In this document: positions 1 through 5,898 of the stretch, in pieces
Numbering within the stretch: position 1 is the first letter of the stretch
How the letters are laid out: the number at the start of each line of letters is the position of its first letter
NCBI GenBank assembly: GCA_003565815.1
Contig: PXAS01000235.1
Location: forward strand, 1-8,464
Source: PVC group bacterium
GTDB taxonomy: Bacteria; Verrucomicrobiota; Kiritimatiellia; SS1-B-03-39; UBA6053
Direction: 5' to 3'
Length of the DNA stretch: 8,464 nt
The notes under the pieces: model-generated
What the model was told of the DNA's origin: nothing
Databases searched by the model: none
Seen by the model: only the letters and a program-made list of their open reading frames with translations
Translations under genes and position numbers: made by a program

Positions 1-1
1 C

Positions 2-133
2 GAATTCCAAGAATTCAAAGGAGCAAAGTTGAAACTTTTCTTTGCAGAAGGAAATTTCATCCAAATGGAACATCCGTTGTCCGGCGAAGCTATCCGTTGG
101 ATCCCATATCTGAGGTGGTTCATCTTATGCTAA
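2..133 (+). CDS. Possible C-terminal end of an unrecognised upstream gene (partial)
   Basis: The frame is open from the left edge to the TAA at 131-133 and gives about 43 residues with no start codon needed. The peptide has a protein-like mix of residues. It includes the stretch FFAEGNFIQMEHPLSGEAIR and ends in an aromatic segment (WIPYLRWFILC). The G-x-FIQxE-P pattern loosely recalls the C-terminus of alpha/beta hydrolases, where a catalytic His would stand in place of the Asn here. That resemblance is weak and I do not assign a family. An open frame of this length can also arise by chance, and third-position GC is lower than in the genes downstream. An internal ATG at 65 could give a 22-residue peptide, with AAGGAA about 10 bases upstream, but a truncated gene end is the simpler reading. 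Confidence 0.35.
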   Translation, partial: EFQEFKGAKLKLFFAEGNFIQMEHPLSGEAIRWIPYLRWFILC

Positions 134-150
134 TCCACATTTGCTGAAAA

Positions 151-188
151 ACAGGCTTTTTCCTGTATCCGTTTCCTGACAGGCTTTT
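151..188. repeat. Short direct repeat and small hairpin in the zwf leader
   Basis: ACAGGCTTTT occurs at 151-160 and again at 179-188, 28 bases apart. The first copy also forms a small hairpin, with ACAGG (151-155) pairing with CCTGT (162-166) across a 6-base loop. TTTCCTG likewise occurs twice (159-165 and 172-178), so the whole unit looks partly duplicated. No T-run follows the hairpin, so it is not a convincing terminator. Function is unknown. Confidence 0.4.
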
Positions 189-204
189 CTCTCATTAGAA
201 AAAT
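176..204 (+). promoter_or_regulatory. Weak candidate sigma70-type promoter for zwf
   Basis: CTGACA at 176-181 matches the -35 consensus at five of six positions. It is followed by a 17-base spacer and AAAAAT at 199-204, which matches the -10 box at only four of six. It would start transcription near 211 and leave a leader of about 65 bases before the preferred zwf start. The second ACAGGCTTTT repeat overlaps its -35 end. The poor -10 box keeps this tentative. Confidence 0.25.
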
Positions 205-276
205 CAGCCGTACGGACGGGAATGTCCATGCGCCGTTATGATTGACATCCGCCGTCCCTATGGCAAAGGCGTGTAC

Positions 277-1848
277 ATGAGCCGCGTTATCAATATCCAT
301 CACGAACCCGACAAGGGATCCCGTCTTCCGGACATTCGGGTTGAAGAACCTTTAACCCTGGTGATATTCGGAGGGACCGGGGATTTGACCCGCCGGAAAT
401 TGCTGCCCGCGTTGTACGCGCTATCCACCGAAAAACGGATGCCGGAGGGGTATCGCATTGTCGGCTGTGGTCGGCGCGACTACACCTCGGAAAGCTACCG
501 CGAGGAAATGCTCGGGGAAATCAAGCGCTTCCGCCGTGTCGAGGGCTCGGACGCGGATTTGAAGGCATTTGTGGCCCGCATTGATTATTTCAAGGGCGAG
601 TTGGATGATCCCGAGGCCTACGAACGGCTCAACAAAACCTTGGGCGACAAGAAAACCTATCCCGCCAACCGACTATATTATCTCAGCACATCCCCCGAGT
701 TTTTTCAGCCCGTGATCGGTCACTTGAAAAAATCCAAGCTCATTTACTCGGCGGGCGACCCGGACAAGTGGAGCCGGGTGGTGATTGAAAAACCTTTCGG
801 GCGGGATTTGGAAAGCGCTCTGGGATTGAACCGCGAGGTGTTGCGTCTGCTCAACGAATCCCAAGTCTACCGCATTGACCATTATTTGGGCAAGGAGACC
901 GTGCAGAACATCCTCTCCTTCCGTTTTGCCAACACCATTTTCGAACCGCTGTTCAACAATCGTTTTGTGGACCACATTCAGGTGACCGCCAGTGAAACCG
1001 TGGGCATGGAATCGGGGCGGGGCGCCTATTTCGATCAAGCCGGTTCCCTGCGCGATATGATGCAGAATCATTTGACGCAATTGCTGTGTCTGGTGACCAT
1101 GGAGCCGCCCAGTGGTTTGGCTTCGGACGCGGTTCGCAACGAAAAAGTCAAAGTGCTGCAGAGCATCCGGGTGCCCAAGTTGGACGATGTGGCCAAAAAC
1201 ACGGTGCGGGCCCAGTACGCCGCCGGTCAGGTGAACGGCAACCGGGTGTCCGCTTATGTGAACGAAGACCGGGTTCCGGGGGATACGCGCACCGAAACGT
1301 ATGTCGCGGCCAAGTTTTTCATCGACAATTGGCGCTGGTCGGGCGTGCCCGTTCTGTTGCGGACCGGGAAGCGCATGGCAAAAAAACAAACCAGCATTAC
1401 CGTGCAATTCAAAAAACCGCCCATGCGCCTGTTCCGTACCGTGGCCTGTTCGGACGACATCTGTGATTTGACCGAAACACAGCCCAACGTGTTGACCTTC
1501 CGCATTCAGCCCGACGAAGGCATTTCCCTGCATTTCGCCACCAAGCGTCCCTCCATGCACATGGTGGTGGAGGATTCCGAACTCGATTTCGGCTATGCGG
1601 ACAATTATCGGGGAACCCTGCCGGAAGCCTATGAACGGCTGCTCATGGATGTGATGCGCGGAGACGCCACCCTGTTTACCCGTTCGGACGAAGTGGACGC
1701 GGCTTGGCGGATCATGGACCCGATTCTCCAAGGATGGAAAGAACGGGACGCCTCAATTCCCCTGCATTTTTACGCCCCGGGGTCTTGGGGTCCCCTGGCC
1801 GCCGATCAACTGTTCCAAAACGAAACCGGCCATTGGCGGAATGAGTAG
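277..1848 (+). CDS. zwf: Glucose-6-phosphate 1-dehydrogenase
   Basis: This enzyme oxidises glucose 6-phosphate to 6-phosphoglucono-1,5-lactone with NAD(P)+, the entry step of the oxidative pentose phosphate and Entner-Doudoroff routes, in the cytoplasm. The 523-residue product has the nucleotide-binding loop GGTGDLTRRK at about residues 32-41. EKPFG lies at 171-175, and the substrate-binding signature RIDHYLGKE at 199-207 contains the catalytic-site His and the binding Lys. The conserved NHLTQLLCLVTMEPP segment follows at 264-278. Length is normal for the family, perhaps with 20 extra residues at the N-terminus. The frame is open to an ATG at 238, but that codon has no ribosome binding site. 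The ATG at 277 has AAAGG at 265-269 with a 7-base gap and is preferred. The usual partners pgl and gnd do not follow; the next recognisable DNA is a sulfatase remnant, so zwf appears to be transcribed alone or with whatever lies upstream. Confidence 0.97.
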   Translation: MSRVINIHHEPDKGSRLPDIRVEEPLTLVIFGGTGDLTRRKLLPALYALSTEKRMPEGYRIVGCGRRDYTSESYREEMLGEIKRFRRVEGSDADLKAFVARIDYFKGELDDPEAYERLNKTLGDKKTYPANRLYYLSTSPEFFQPVIGHLKKSKLIYSAGDPDKWSRVVIEKPFGRDLESALGLNREVLRLLNESQVYRIDHYLGKETVQNILSFRFANTIFEPLFNNRFVDHIQVTASETVGMESGRGAYFDQAGSLRDMMQNHLTQLLCLVTMEPPSGLASDAVRNEKVKVLQSIRVPKLDDVAKNTVRAQYAAGQVNGNRVSAYVNEDRVPGDTRTETYVAAKFFIDNWRWSGVPVLLRTGKRMAKKQTSITVQFKKPPMRLFRTVACSDDICDLTETQPNVLTFRIQPDEGISLHFATKRPSMHMVVEDSELDFGYADNYRGTLPEAYERLLMDVMRGDATLFTRSDEVDAAWRIMDPILQGWKERDASIPLHFYAPGSWGPLAADQLFQNETGHWRNE

Positions 1849-1924
1849 CAAGAGCCCATTCGAAAAAGGTTTTGTGGCGAACAGGCATCGTTGATCGCTT
1901 TTTGAGAGGGGGCGTAGGGTGACA

Positions 1925-1950
1925 GGAGCGCCGGTCTCCGCACCGGCAGG
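1925..1950. repeat. GC-rich palindromic intergenic element, possibly dispersed
   Basis: The perfect arms GCCGGT (1930-1935) and ACCGGC (1942-1947) enclose the 6-base loop CTCCGC. An alternative stem pairs GGAG (1925-1928) with CTCC (1936-1939), so two exclusive hairpins are possible. From memory, short elements of this GGAGCGCCGGTCTCCG type recur between genes in Verrucomicrobia-like genomes. That is recollection and not a search result. No T-run follows, so it is not a canonical terminator for zwf, although it lies 80 bases beyond the zwf stop. A run of eight G follows at 1957-1964. Confidence 0.5.
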
Positions 1951-2050
1951 GGCAAAGGGGGGGGCGAAAGTGTGTTGGGAAAGCCTGAACATGGGAAAAA
2001 GCCTTCGGGGGAGACCGAACGCTTGATCTCACGCCGCCTCTTCTTCCGCT

Positions 2051-2584
2051 TTGCGAGCTTTCGGGGGGATTGCACCATCCATTCTGAAGGCGCTTGAAGA
2101 GGAGGACCTGTTGGACAGCACCATCATCGTCCTGTGGGGCGATCACGGCATGCACATTGGCCAACACGGCAGTTGGCCCAAACACACGAACATGGACATT
2201 GCCACGCGCATTCCTTTCATTCTTTCTCATCCCGACATGCCCCCGGACACCCGGGGGGTGATGACGGACGCGCTTGTGGAGTCCGTGGACATCATGCCCA
2301 CGATCCTGGAACTGGCCGGTGTCCCCATGCCCACCACCCATCCGCTCGAAGGGGTGAGTCTGGTACCCTTGATGGACACCCCGCATCAGGCTTGGAAAAC
2401 CGCCGTTTTCAGTCAGTATCCCAAGGAAGTGCCGATGAATTCCGGCAATTGGTACATGGGTTACGCCATGCGCATGCCGGCCAACACCACGCCCGGCGGC
2501 ACCTTCTGGGACGAAATCCGCATGGCCCCCGTCTGGCGTTCCGTGATCGGCGGTCCCGCCGGAAATGGGGGCGAAGAGCCGTGA
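2051..2584 (+). pseudogene. Sulfatase remnant, C-terminal part only (iduronate-2-sulfatase-like)
   Basis: Residues about 12-141 match the second half of type I sulfatases. The metal-binding Asp-His lies in VLWGDHGMHIGQHG (27-40), followed by the conserved Lys-His of WPKHTN (42-47), IATRIPFIL (50-58) and the hallmark ESVDIMPTILELAG (77-90). Everything upstream is missing, including the CxPSR/CxAxR site whose Cys or Ser becomes formylglycine. The frame is closed by a TGA at 2024-2026, and the first codon used here is an unconvincing TTG. Sulfatase similarity also stops abruptly near residue 141 (NWYMGYAMR). The usual Arg-Tyr-Arg-Tyr region and C-terminal subdomain are replaced by about 35 unrelated residues, although third positions there stay GC-rich as in coding DNA. 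Without the nucleophile it cannot be an active sulfatase. I infer a relic left by deletion or recombination; a short expressed protein of other function is less likely. Confidence 0.8.
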
Positions 2585-2835
2585 CCCAGCGACAAAGCCC
2601 GTAAACAAATCCTCCGCGTGCATCATTGATCACAACCACACCGAGGTCAGCTGCGAATCGGGATGGCGCGTCCGGGCCATGGGCATTGGCAGCGGTGGGT
2701 GAACGGATGACTTTCTCGATGGTGTTGGGGGAATTTTCCGACGGGCCATCTCTGTCAACGCGCCGATAGGCCGCGCACAGGGGAAGGGGCGCGTCACCCG
2801 GGATGACGTCCCCGCCCGAGCGGATCGACTCCGTT
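2585..2835. other. Intergenic stretch with no supportable gene
   Basis: Both flanking frames end here: the sulfatase remnant from the left and the TAXI receptor gene from the right. Short open frames exist on both strands but none has a start with a ribosome binding site or a recognisable motif. The stretch may be decayed DNA continuing from the sulfatase remnant. The only structure seen is the hairpin at 2786-2813, listed separately. Confidence 0.5.
2786..2813 (-). terminator. Candidate hairpin downstream of the TAXI receptor gene
   Basis: CGTCA (2792-2796) and TGACG (2804-2808) pair across a 7-base loop. After a small internal loop the stem is extended by GGGG (2786-2789) with CCCC (2810-2813). 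It lies 23 bases past the stop codon of the minus-strand gene, where a terminator would be expected. Neither strand has a U-run after the stem, so it is not a textbook intrinsic terminator; it could stabilise the 3' end of the message. Confidence 0.3.
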
Positions 2836-3798
2836 TTATTCGTTGATCAGACCGGCTTCGCGGAAATAGCGGAGTGCGCCGGGATGTAAGGGGGCGTTTT
2901 GCCCTTGCAACATGCCTTCGGGGGTCAGTTGGGAGAGGGCCTGATGCTGTTGACGCAGGTCATCGAGATTTTCGAAGACGGATTTCACGACCTCATAGAC
3001 CAAGTCGTCGGGGACGTCGGCATGGGTGACCACCGTGGTGAGCATGCCGATGCTGGGCACGGGACCCTCCTGCAGAGCCCGGGGATAGAGTTCCACGGGC
3101 ACTTCGGTGAGGCTGTAAAAGGGAGAGGCCTCAATCAACCCCTCTTGCCCGGTAATGGGCACGAAGCGGACCCGCAGGCGCCCGGTGGTGGCTTCGGTGA
3201 TGGAACCGTTGGGGTGGCCGACGGTGTAAAAATAGGCGTCCATCAATCCATCCTGCAAACGTCCGGCGCACTCGCCGACGGTGAGGGAAAGGGCGCGCAA
3301 ATCGTTCTCCGGGTCAATGCCCACGGCCTGAAGAATGTCGATGGCATTTCCACGCTGGCCGGAACCGGGACTGCCAATGTTCACCCGTTTGCCGCGCAGG
3401 TCTTCGAGGGTGCGGATGCCGCTTTCCTCCGAGGCGATGAGGGTCACGACTTCGGGATGCAAGCTGAACGCGAAGCGCAACGCCGTCTGGGGATCGTCTT
3501 CCCAATTGCTGAGGCCGTTCACGGCTTGATACTGGCGGTCGGCCTGGGCAATGCCGAACTGAATGGCGCCGCTCATGACGTCATTGATGTTTTGCACGGA
3601 ACCGCCGCTGGTGGCCACGGACATGCGCAAGCGCCCTTCGCTTTCCTGTTCCACCACTTGTTTGATGACGTTGCCCACGGGATAATAGACGCCGGTCTGG
3701 CTGCCGGTGCCGATGGTGAGGAACGTGCGCTCCCCGTTGCCGCAGGCGGCCAGGACAAACAGGAACCCACAGGAGATGAAAAATTTTATCGCTTTCAT
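2836..3798 (-). CDS. TAXI-family TRAP transporter solute-binding lipoprotein
   Basis: This is an extracytoplasmic receptor of tripartite ATP-independent periplasmic transport. Characterised TAXI receptors bind small carboxylates or amino acids such as glutamate; the ligand here cannot be read from sequence. The 320-residue product begins with a lipoprotein signal whose lipobox LAAC puts the lipidated Cys at residue 19. Gly at +2 would direct the protein to the outer membrane under the E. coli rule. The family hallmark IGTGSQTGVYYPVG is at 29-42, GSPGSG at 142-147, and the typical tail LHPGALRYFREAG at 304-316. Length is normal for the family. The frame could be extended upstream to 4023, but that adds 75 residues with no homology and would bury the signal peptide. 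The ATG at 3798 has AAGGA seven bases upstream on its strand. No DctQ/DctM or fused permease gene is in the window, so it is an orphan receptor here. It is divergent from the cytochrome c maturation operon. Confidence 0.93.
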   Translation of the reverse strand: MKAIKFFISCGFLFVLAACGNGERTFLTIGTGSQTGVYYPVGNVIKQVVEQESEGRLRMSVATSGGSVQNINDVMSGAIQFGIAQADRQYQAVNGLSNWEDDPQTALRFAFSLHPEVVTLIASEESGIRTLEDLRGKRVNIGSPGSGQRGNAIDILQAVGIDPENDLRALSLTVGECAGRLQDGLMDAYFYTVGHPNGSITEATTGRLRVRFVPITGQEGLIEASPFYSLTEVPVELYPRALQEGPVPSIGMLTTVVTHADVPDDLVYEVVKSVFENLDDLRQQHQALSQLTPEGMLQGQNAPLHPGALRYFREAGLINE

Positions 3799-3845
3799 GC
3801 CCTTATCCTTGAAGAACCCTGTGAACGGTGCAAGCAAAAAACCGA

Positions 3846-3899
3846 GTGGATTTCCACCCCGGATTTCCACGTCATGATAGGATGCACACTTTCCACCCC
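3846..3899. promoter_or_regulatory. Candidate operator array: three TTTCCAC copies in the divergent region
   Basis: TTTCCAC starts at 3851, 3864 and 3890, so the spacings are 13 and 26 bases. Copies 1 and 2 share the longer GGATTTCCAC (3848-3857 and 3861-3870). Copies 1 and 3 share TTTCCACCCC (3851-3860 and 3890-3899). Copy 1 also lies in a near-perfect 12-bp palindrome, GTGGATTTCCAC (3846-3857). On the minus strand a TATCAT box (3879-3874) lies among the copies and could serve the TAXI receptor gene, but its -35 region is poor. The array is well placed to bind a regulator of one or both divergent genes. Which protein would bind is unknown. Confidence 0.45.
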
Positions 3900-3906
3900 T
3901 CCGTGC

Positions 3907-3934
3907 TTGCAAGAATAGGTTTAGGCGATATGAT
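3907..3934 (+). promoter_or_regulatory. Sigma70-like promoter of the cytochrome c maturation operon
   Basis: TTGCAA (3907-3912) and TATGAT (3929-3934) are separated by 16 bases. The -10 box matches consensus at five of six positions and the -35 box at four. A start about seven bases after the -10 box falls at 3941, which is the A of the lipoprotein ATG. The predicted message would therefore have essentially no leader. The candidate operator copies end eight bases upstream of the -35 box. Confidence 0.55.
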
Positions 3935-3940
3935 GCCCGC

Positions 3941-4768
3941 ATGACTGTTAAAAATTTAACGATCCCGTTTCTTTGCCTGTTGCTTGTCGCCTGTGGAAGG
4001 CGTGAACGTGTGCGTACGTACACGGAAGTGATTCAGGTCAACCCGCAAGCCAGCCAAGCCGGGACCGCGTCTCCGGAACTGGCGGGCGGGCCGTCCGCCG
4101 GACCCGCGCCCACCTCTCCCGTGCCACCGATGGGCAGTGAGTTGCCCCCCGACCATCCGCTGCGGGGGATGGAGGCGCCACCGTTGACCGTGGACCCGAT
4201 TCCGGAAAACCTTCCCCCGAATCATCCCACCTTGTCGATGCAGGCGCCGCCCGCAGGCGCGGGTTCTCCCGCGCCCCAAGCGCCCCAAACTTCCGGACCG
4301 GGCGCCATGTTGGGGCGGGAGTCTGAAGTGCCGCCGCCGCCCGCCGCGGATGATTTGAGGTGGGAAGTGCCGGAGGGCTGGCGTCAGCAGGCGCCCTCGG
4401 GCATTCGGTTGGCCGAGTTCAAGATCTTGGGAGATGAATCGGACGCCATCACCACCCTGATTGTTTTCAGCGGCCCCGCGGGCAGTGTGGAGGCCAATAT
4501 TCGCAGATGGCGCGGCGAATTGGGGCTTCCGCAGGAACCACCGTCCCCGCCCGTCCGGATTGGCGGAAAGATGCCGTTTGTTTTCGTGGATTTGGTGGAC
4601 GAAGCCGCGGAAGCGGGCCGTGACCGGGCCACCGTGGGCGCCATTTTCGACTTGGGCGACCGTACCGCGTTTCTGAAATTCTTCGGACCCCTGGAGGTGT
4701 TGCGCGTGCAGCGGCTGCCATTCCTGAAGCTCGCGGGTTCGATGCGGCTGGCGGAGGACGGACAATGA
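3941..4768 (+). CDS. Proline-rich lipoprotein with LPPxHPxxxM repeats, first gene of ccs operon
   Basis: The 275-residue product has no assigned function. The N-terminus is a lipoprotein signal with lipobox LVAC and lipidated Cys18; Gly19 suggests outer-membrane sorting. Residues about 30-137 are low-complexity and rich in Pro, Ala and Gly, likely an extended periplasmic tether. Inside it are two related 14-residue units, LPPDHPLRGMEAPP (68-81) and LPPNHPTLSMQAPP (91-104). Residues about 138-275 look like one compact domain that begins LRWEVPEGW and ends with a predicted strand-helix pattern (FLKFFGPLEVL, FLKLAGSMRL). The PEGW opening recalls PsbP/Mog1-like domains, but this is only an impression. 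No Cys follows the lipid anchor and there is no CxxCH, so it is not a c-type cytochrome. Its stop overlaps the resB start in ATGA, pointing to translational coupling and a role near System II heme attachment. The ATG has no Shine-Dalgarno sequence, unlike the next two genes. Confidence 0.85.
   Translation: MTVKNLTIPFLCLLLVACGRRERVRTYTEVIQVNPQASQAGTASPELAGGPSAGPAPTSPVPPMGSELPPDHPLRGMEAPPLTVDPIPENLPPNHPTLSMQAPPAGAGSPAPQAPQTSGPGAMLGRESEVPPPPAADDLRWEVPEGWRQQAPSGIRLAEFKILGDESDAITTLIVFSGPAGSVEANIRRWRGELGLPQEPPSPPVRIGGKMPFVFVDLVDEAAEAGRDRATVGAIFDLGDRTAFLKFFGPLEVLRVQRLPFLKLAGSMRLAEDGQ
4142..4252 (+). repeat. Two degenerate LPPxHPxxxMxAPP protein repeats
   Basis: The coding units at 4142-4183 and 4211-4252 give LPPDHPLRGMEAPP and LPPNHPTLSMQAPP. 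Nine of fourteen positions are identical and two more (D/N, E/Q) are conservative. The unit-to-unit distance is 23 residues. His and Met, both common heme or copper ligands, keep a fixed spacing of five in each copy, while surrounding residues vary. Confidence 0.75.
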
Positions 4769-5898
4769 AATTATTCGGTTTCGCGTCCATCAAACTCACC
4801 GTGCTCTGCCTGTTCTGGTTGGCGGTGCTCACCTTTTGGGGCACCATTTACCAAGTGGATCACGGGATTTATCAAGCCCAGGCCCGCTTTTTCGATTCGC
4901 TGGTCTTCTTCGCATTTGGTTTCATTCCTTTCCCGGGAGGATTGCTCACCATGGGGTTGTTGTTCTTCAACCTGCTGGCGTCCTTTTTCGTTCATTATCA
5001 GGCCGGATGGAAAATGCCGGGCTTGATGTTGATCCATTTGGGGCTTTTGTTGTTGCTGCTCGGCGGATTTTTCATTCGCATGACCGGCATCGAGGCGCAA
5101 ATCCAACTGTTGCCGGGGGAGGGCACCAATCTGGCGGAAAGCACATCCGAGTGGGAGCTGTCCATGCTGGATGAAGTCAGCTCCATCCGCGAAGTCCGGG
5201 CCATTGATTTCTCGGATTTGAAAAGTGGACGTCGATTTCGGATGGATGATTCGGGGCTTCGCTTCCGGGTGGTTGAACATTTCGATAACGCCCAACCCAA
5301 GCAGTTCAGTGAGCAACTCCGTGAAAACGCCTCCATCCCGGCCAACGCCTCGGGCATCCACCTGCTGGAAGGCCGTCGCCTGGCCAAAGAGCCCCCGCAG
5401 AACCAACCGGGGCTGATTTTGGAAGTCGAAGGGGCCAAAGACTTCAACCGCATGTTGTTCTGGGGGGGCGAAAACCGTCTGTTGGCGGTGGAACTTCCCG
5501 ACGGGGACGTGCGCTTCATGGCGCTGCGCCGCAAACAATACGAACTGCCGCTGTTTCTTGAATTGGTGGATTTCCAGCGTTCCTATTATCCCGGCAGCCA
5601 GATTCCCAAGGATTTCCGAAGCCTGATCAATGTTCACATCGGCGATGTGAAAGGAGAGGACATCGAACGCAATGCGATCATCAAAATGAACGAACCGTTC
5701 CGTCATCACGGTTGGACCTTTTACCAGCAGTCCTTTGCCGTGATGGACAACGATGCCGAGCTTTCCGTCTTTGCCGTCACCCGCAATTATGGCCGGTTGA
5801 TCCCGTATTGGGCCACCGGCATCACCTCGATCGGTTTGGCCATGCACTTTATTCAAATGCAGATTCTGCAGATGCGCCGCCGGAGGAAATCCGCATGA
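4765..5898 (+). CDS. resB: ResB/Ccs1-like cytochrome c biogenesis protein
   Basis: This is the CcsB half of the System II cytochrome c synthase, which works with CcsA in the cytoplasmic membrane to hold heme and present apocytochrome for attachment. The 377-residue product shows the family topology. Membrane segments lie at about 6-28, 43-56, 58-77 and 85-105, a large periplasmic domain spans about 107-340, and a last membrane segment lies at about 345-367. The membrane segment MLIHLGLLLLLLGG carries His91, which corresponds in position to the conserved transmembrane His of the CcsB half of known CcsBA synthases. The family signature before the last segment is present as NEPFRHHGWTFYQQSF (309-324). 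Length is on the short side of the family. GGAGG at 4753-4757 is a strong ribosome binding site for the ATG, which overlaps the lipoprotein stop by four bases. A run of seven G at 5462-5468 lies within the gene and keeps frame as read. Confidence 0.93.
   Translation: MKLFGFASIKLTVLCLFWLAVLTFWGTIYQVDHGIYQAQARFFDSLVFFAFGFIPFPGGLLTMGLLFFNLLASFFVHYQAGWKMPGLMLIHLGLLLLLLGGFFIRMTGIEAQIQLLPGEGTNLAESTSEWELSMLDEVSSIREVRAIDFSDLKSGRRFRMDDSGLRFRVVEHFDNAQPKQFSEQLRENASIPANASGIHLLEGRRLAKEPPQNQPGLILEVEGAKDFNRMLFWGGENRLLAVELPDGDVRFMALRRKQYELPLFLELVDFQRSYYPGSQIPKDFRSLINVHIGDVKGEDIERNAIIKMNEPFRHHGWTFYQQSFAVMDNDAELSVFAVTRNYGRLIPYWATGITSIGLAMHFIQMQILQMRRRRKSA

Noticed and set aside
23..45. Inverted repeat GCAAAG/CTTTGC with an 11-base loop as a terminator
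   Set aside because: Short AT-rich arms, a long loop and no T-run after it on either strand. It also falls inside the open frame at the left edge.
238..276. Earlier zwf start at 238
   Set aside because: No Shine-Dalgarno sequence precedes it, while the ATG at 277 has AAAGG at a good distance.
673..1731. Long minus-strand open frame (352 residues) opposite zwf
   Set aside because: It is the antisense shadow of a GC-rich gene. It is rich in His, Gly and Arg, has no recognisable motif, and overlaps a clear zwf.
1712..2626. Minus-strand open frame of 304 residues across the zwf end and sulfatase remnant
   Set aside because: Its composition is that of a shadow frame and it crosses the zwf 3' end, the palindrome and the sulfatase. 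No domain is visible.
2597..2707. Short plus-strand frame with a Cys/His-containing stretch (DHNHTEVSCESGWRVR)
   Set aside because: No start with a ribosome binding site, no recognised family, and it lies in DNA that looks decayed.
2899..3918. Plus-strand open frame of 339 residues opposite the TAXI receptor
   Set aside because: It is a mirror of the TAXI gene, whose family motifs and lipobox are unambiguous on the minus strand.
3799..4023. Extension of the TAXI receptor upstream by 75 residues
   Set aside because: It would cross the divergent promoter region and the start of the next gene and bury the lipoprotein signal.
5462..5468. Run of seven G in resB as a phase-variation tract
   Set aside because: The gene reads in frame with all family motifs after it. 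A run this length is not convincing in a GC-rich gene and phase variation of ResB is not expected.
4771..5856. Minus-strand open frame of 361 residues opposite resB
   Set aside because: Shadow frame with many His, Gln and Gly and no membrane segments or motifs. ResB on the plus strand explains the region.
5712..5894. Extension of ccsA upstream by 61 residues
   Set aside because: The added residues are an out-of-frame reading of resB and precede a proper signal peptide and strong ribosome binding site at 5882-5886.
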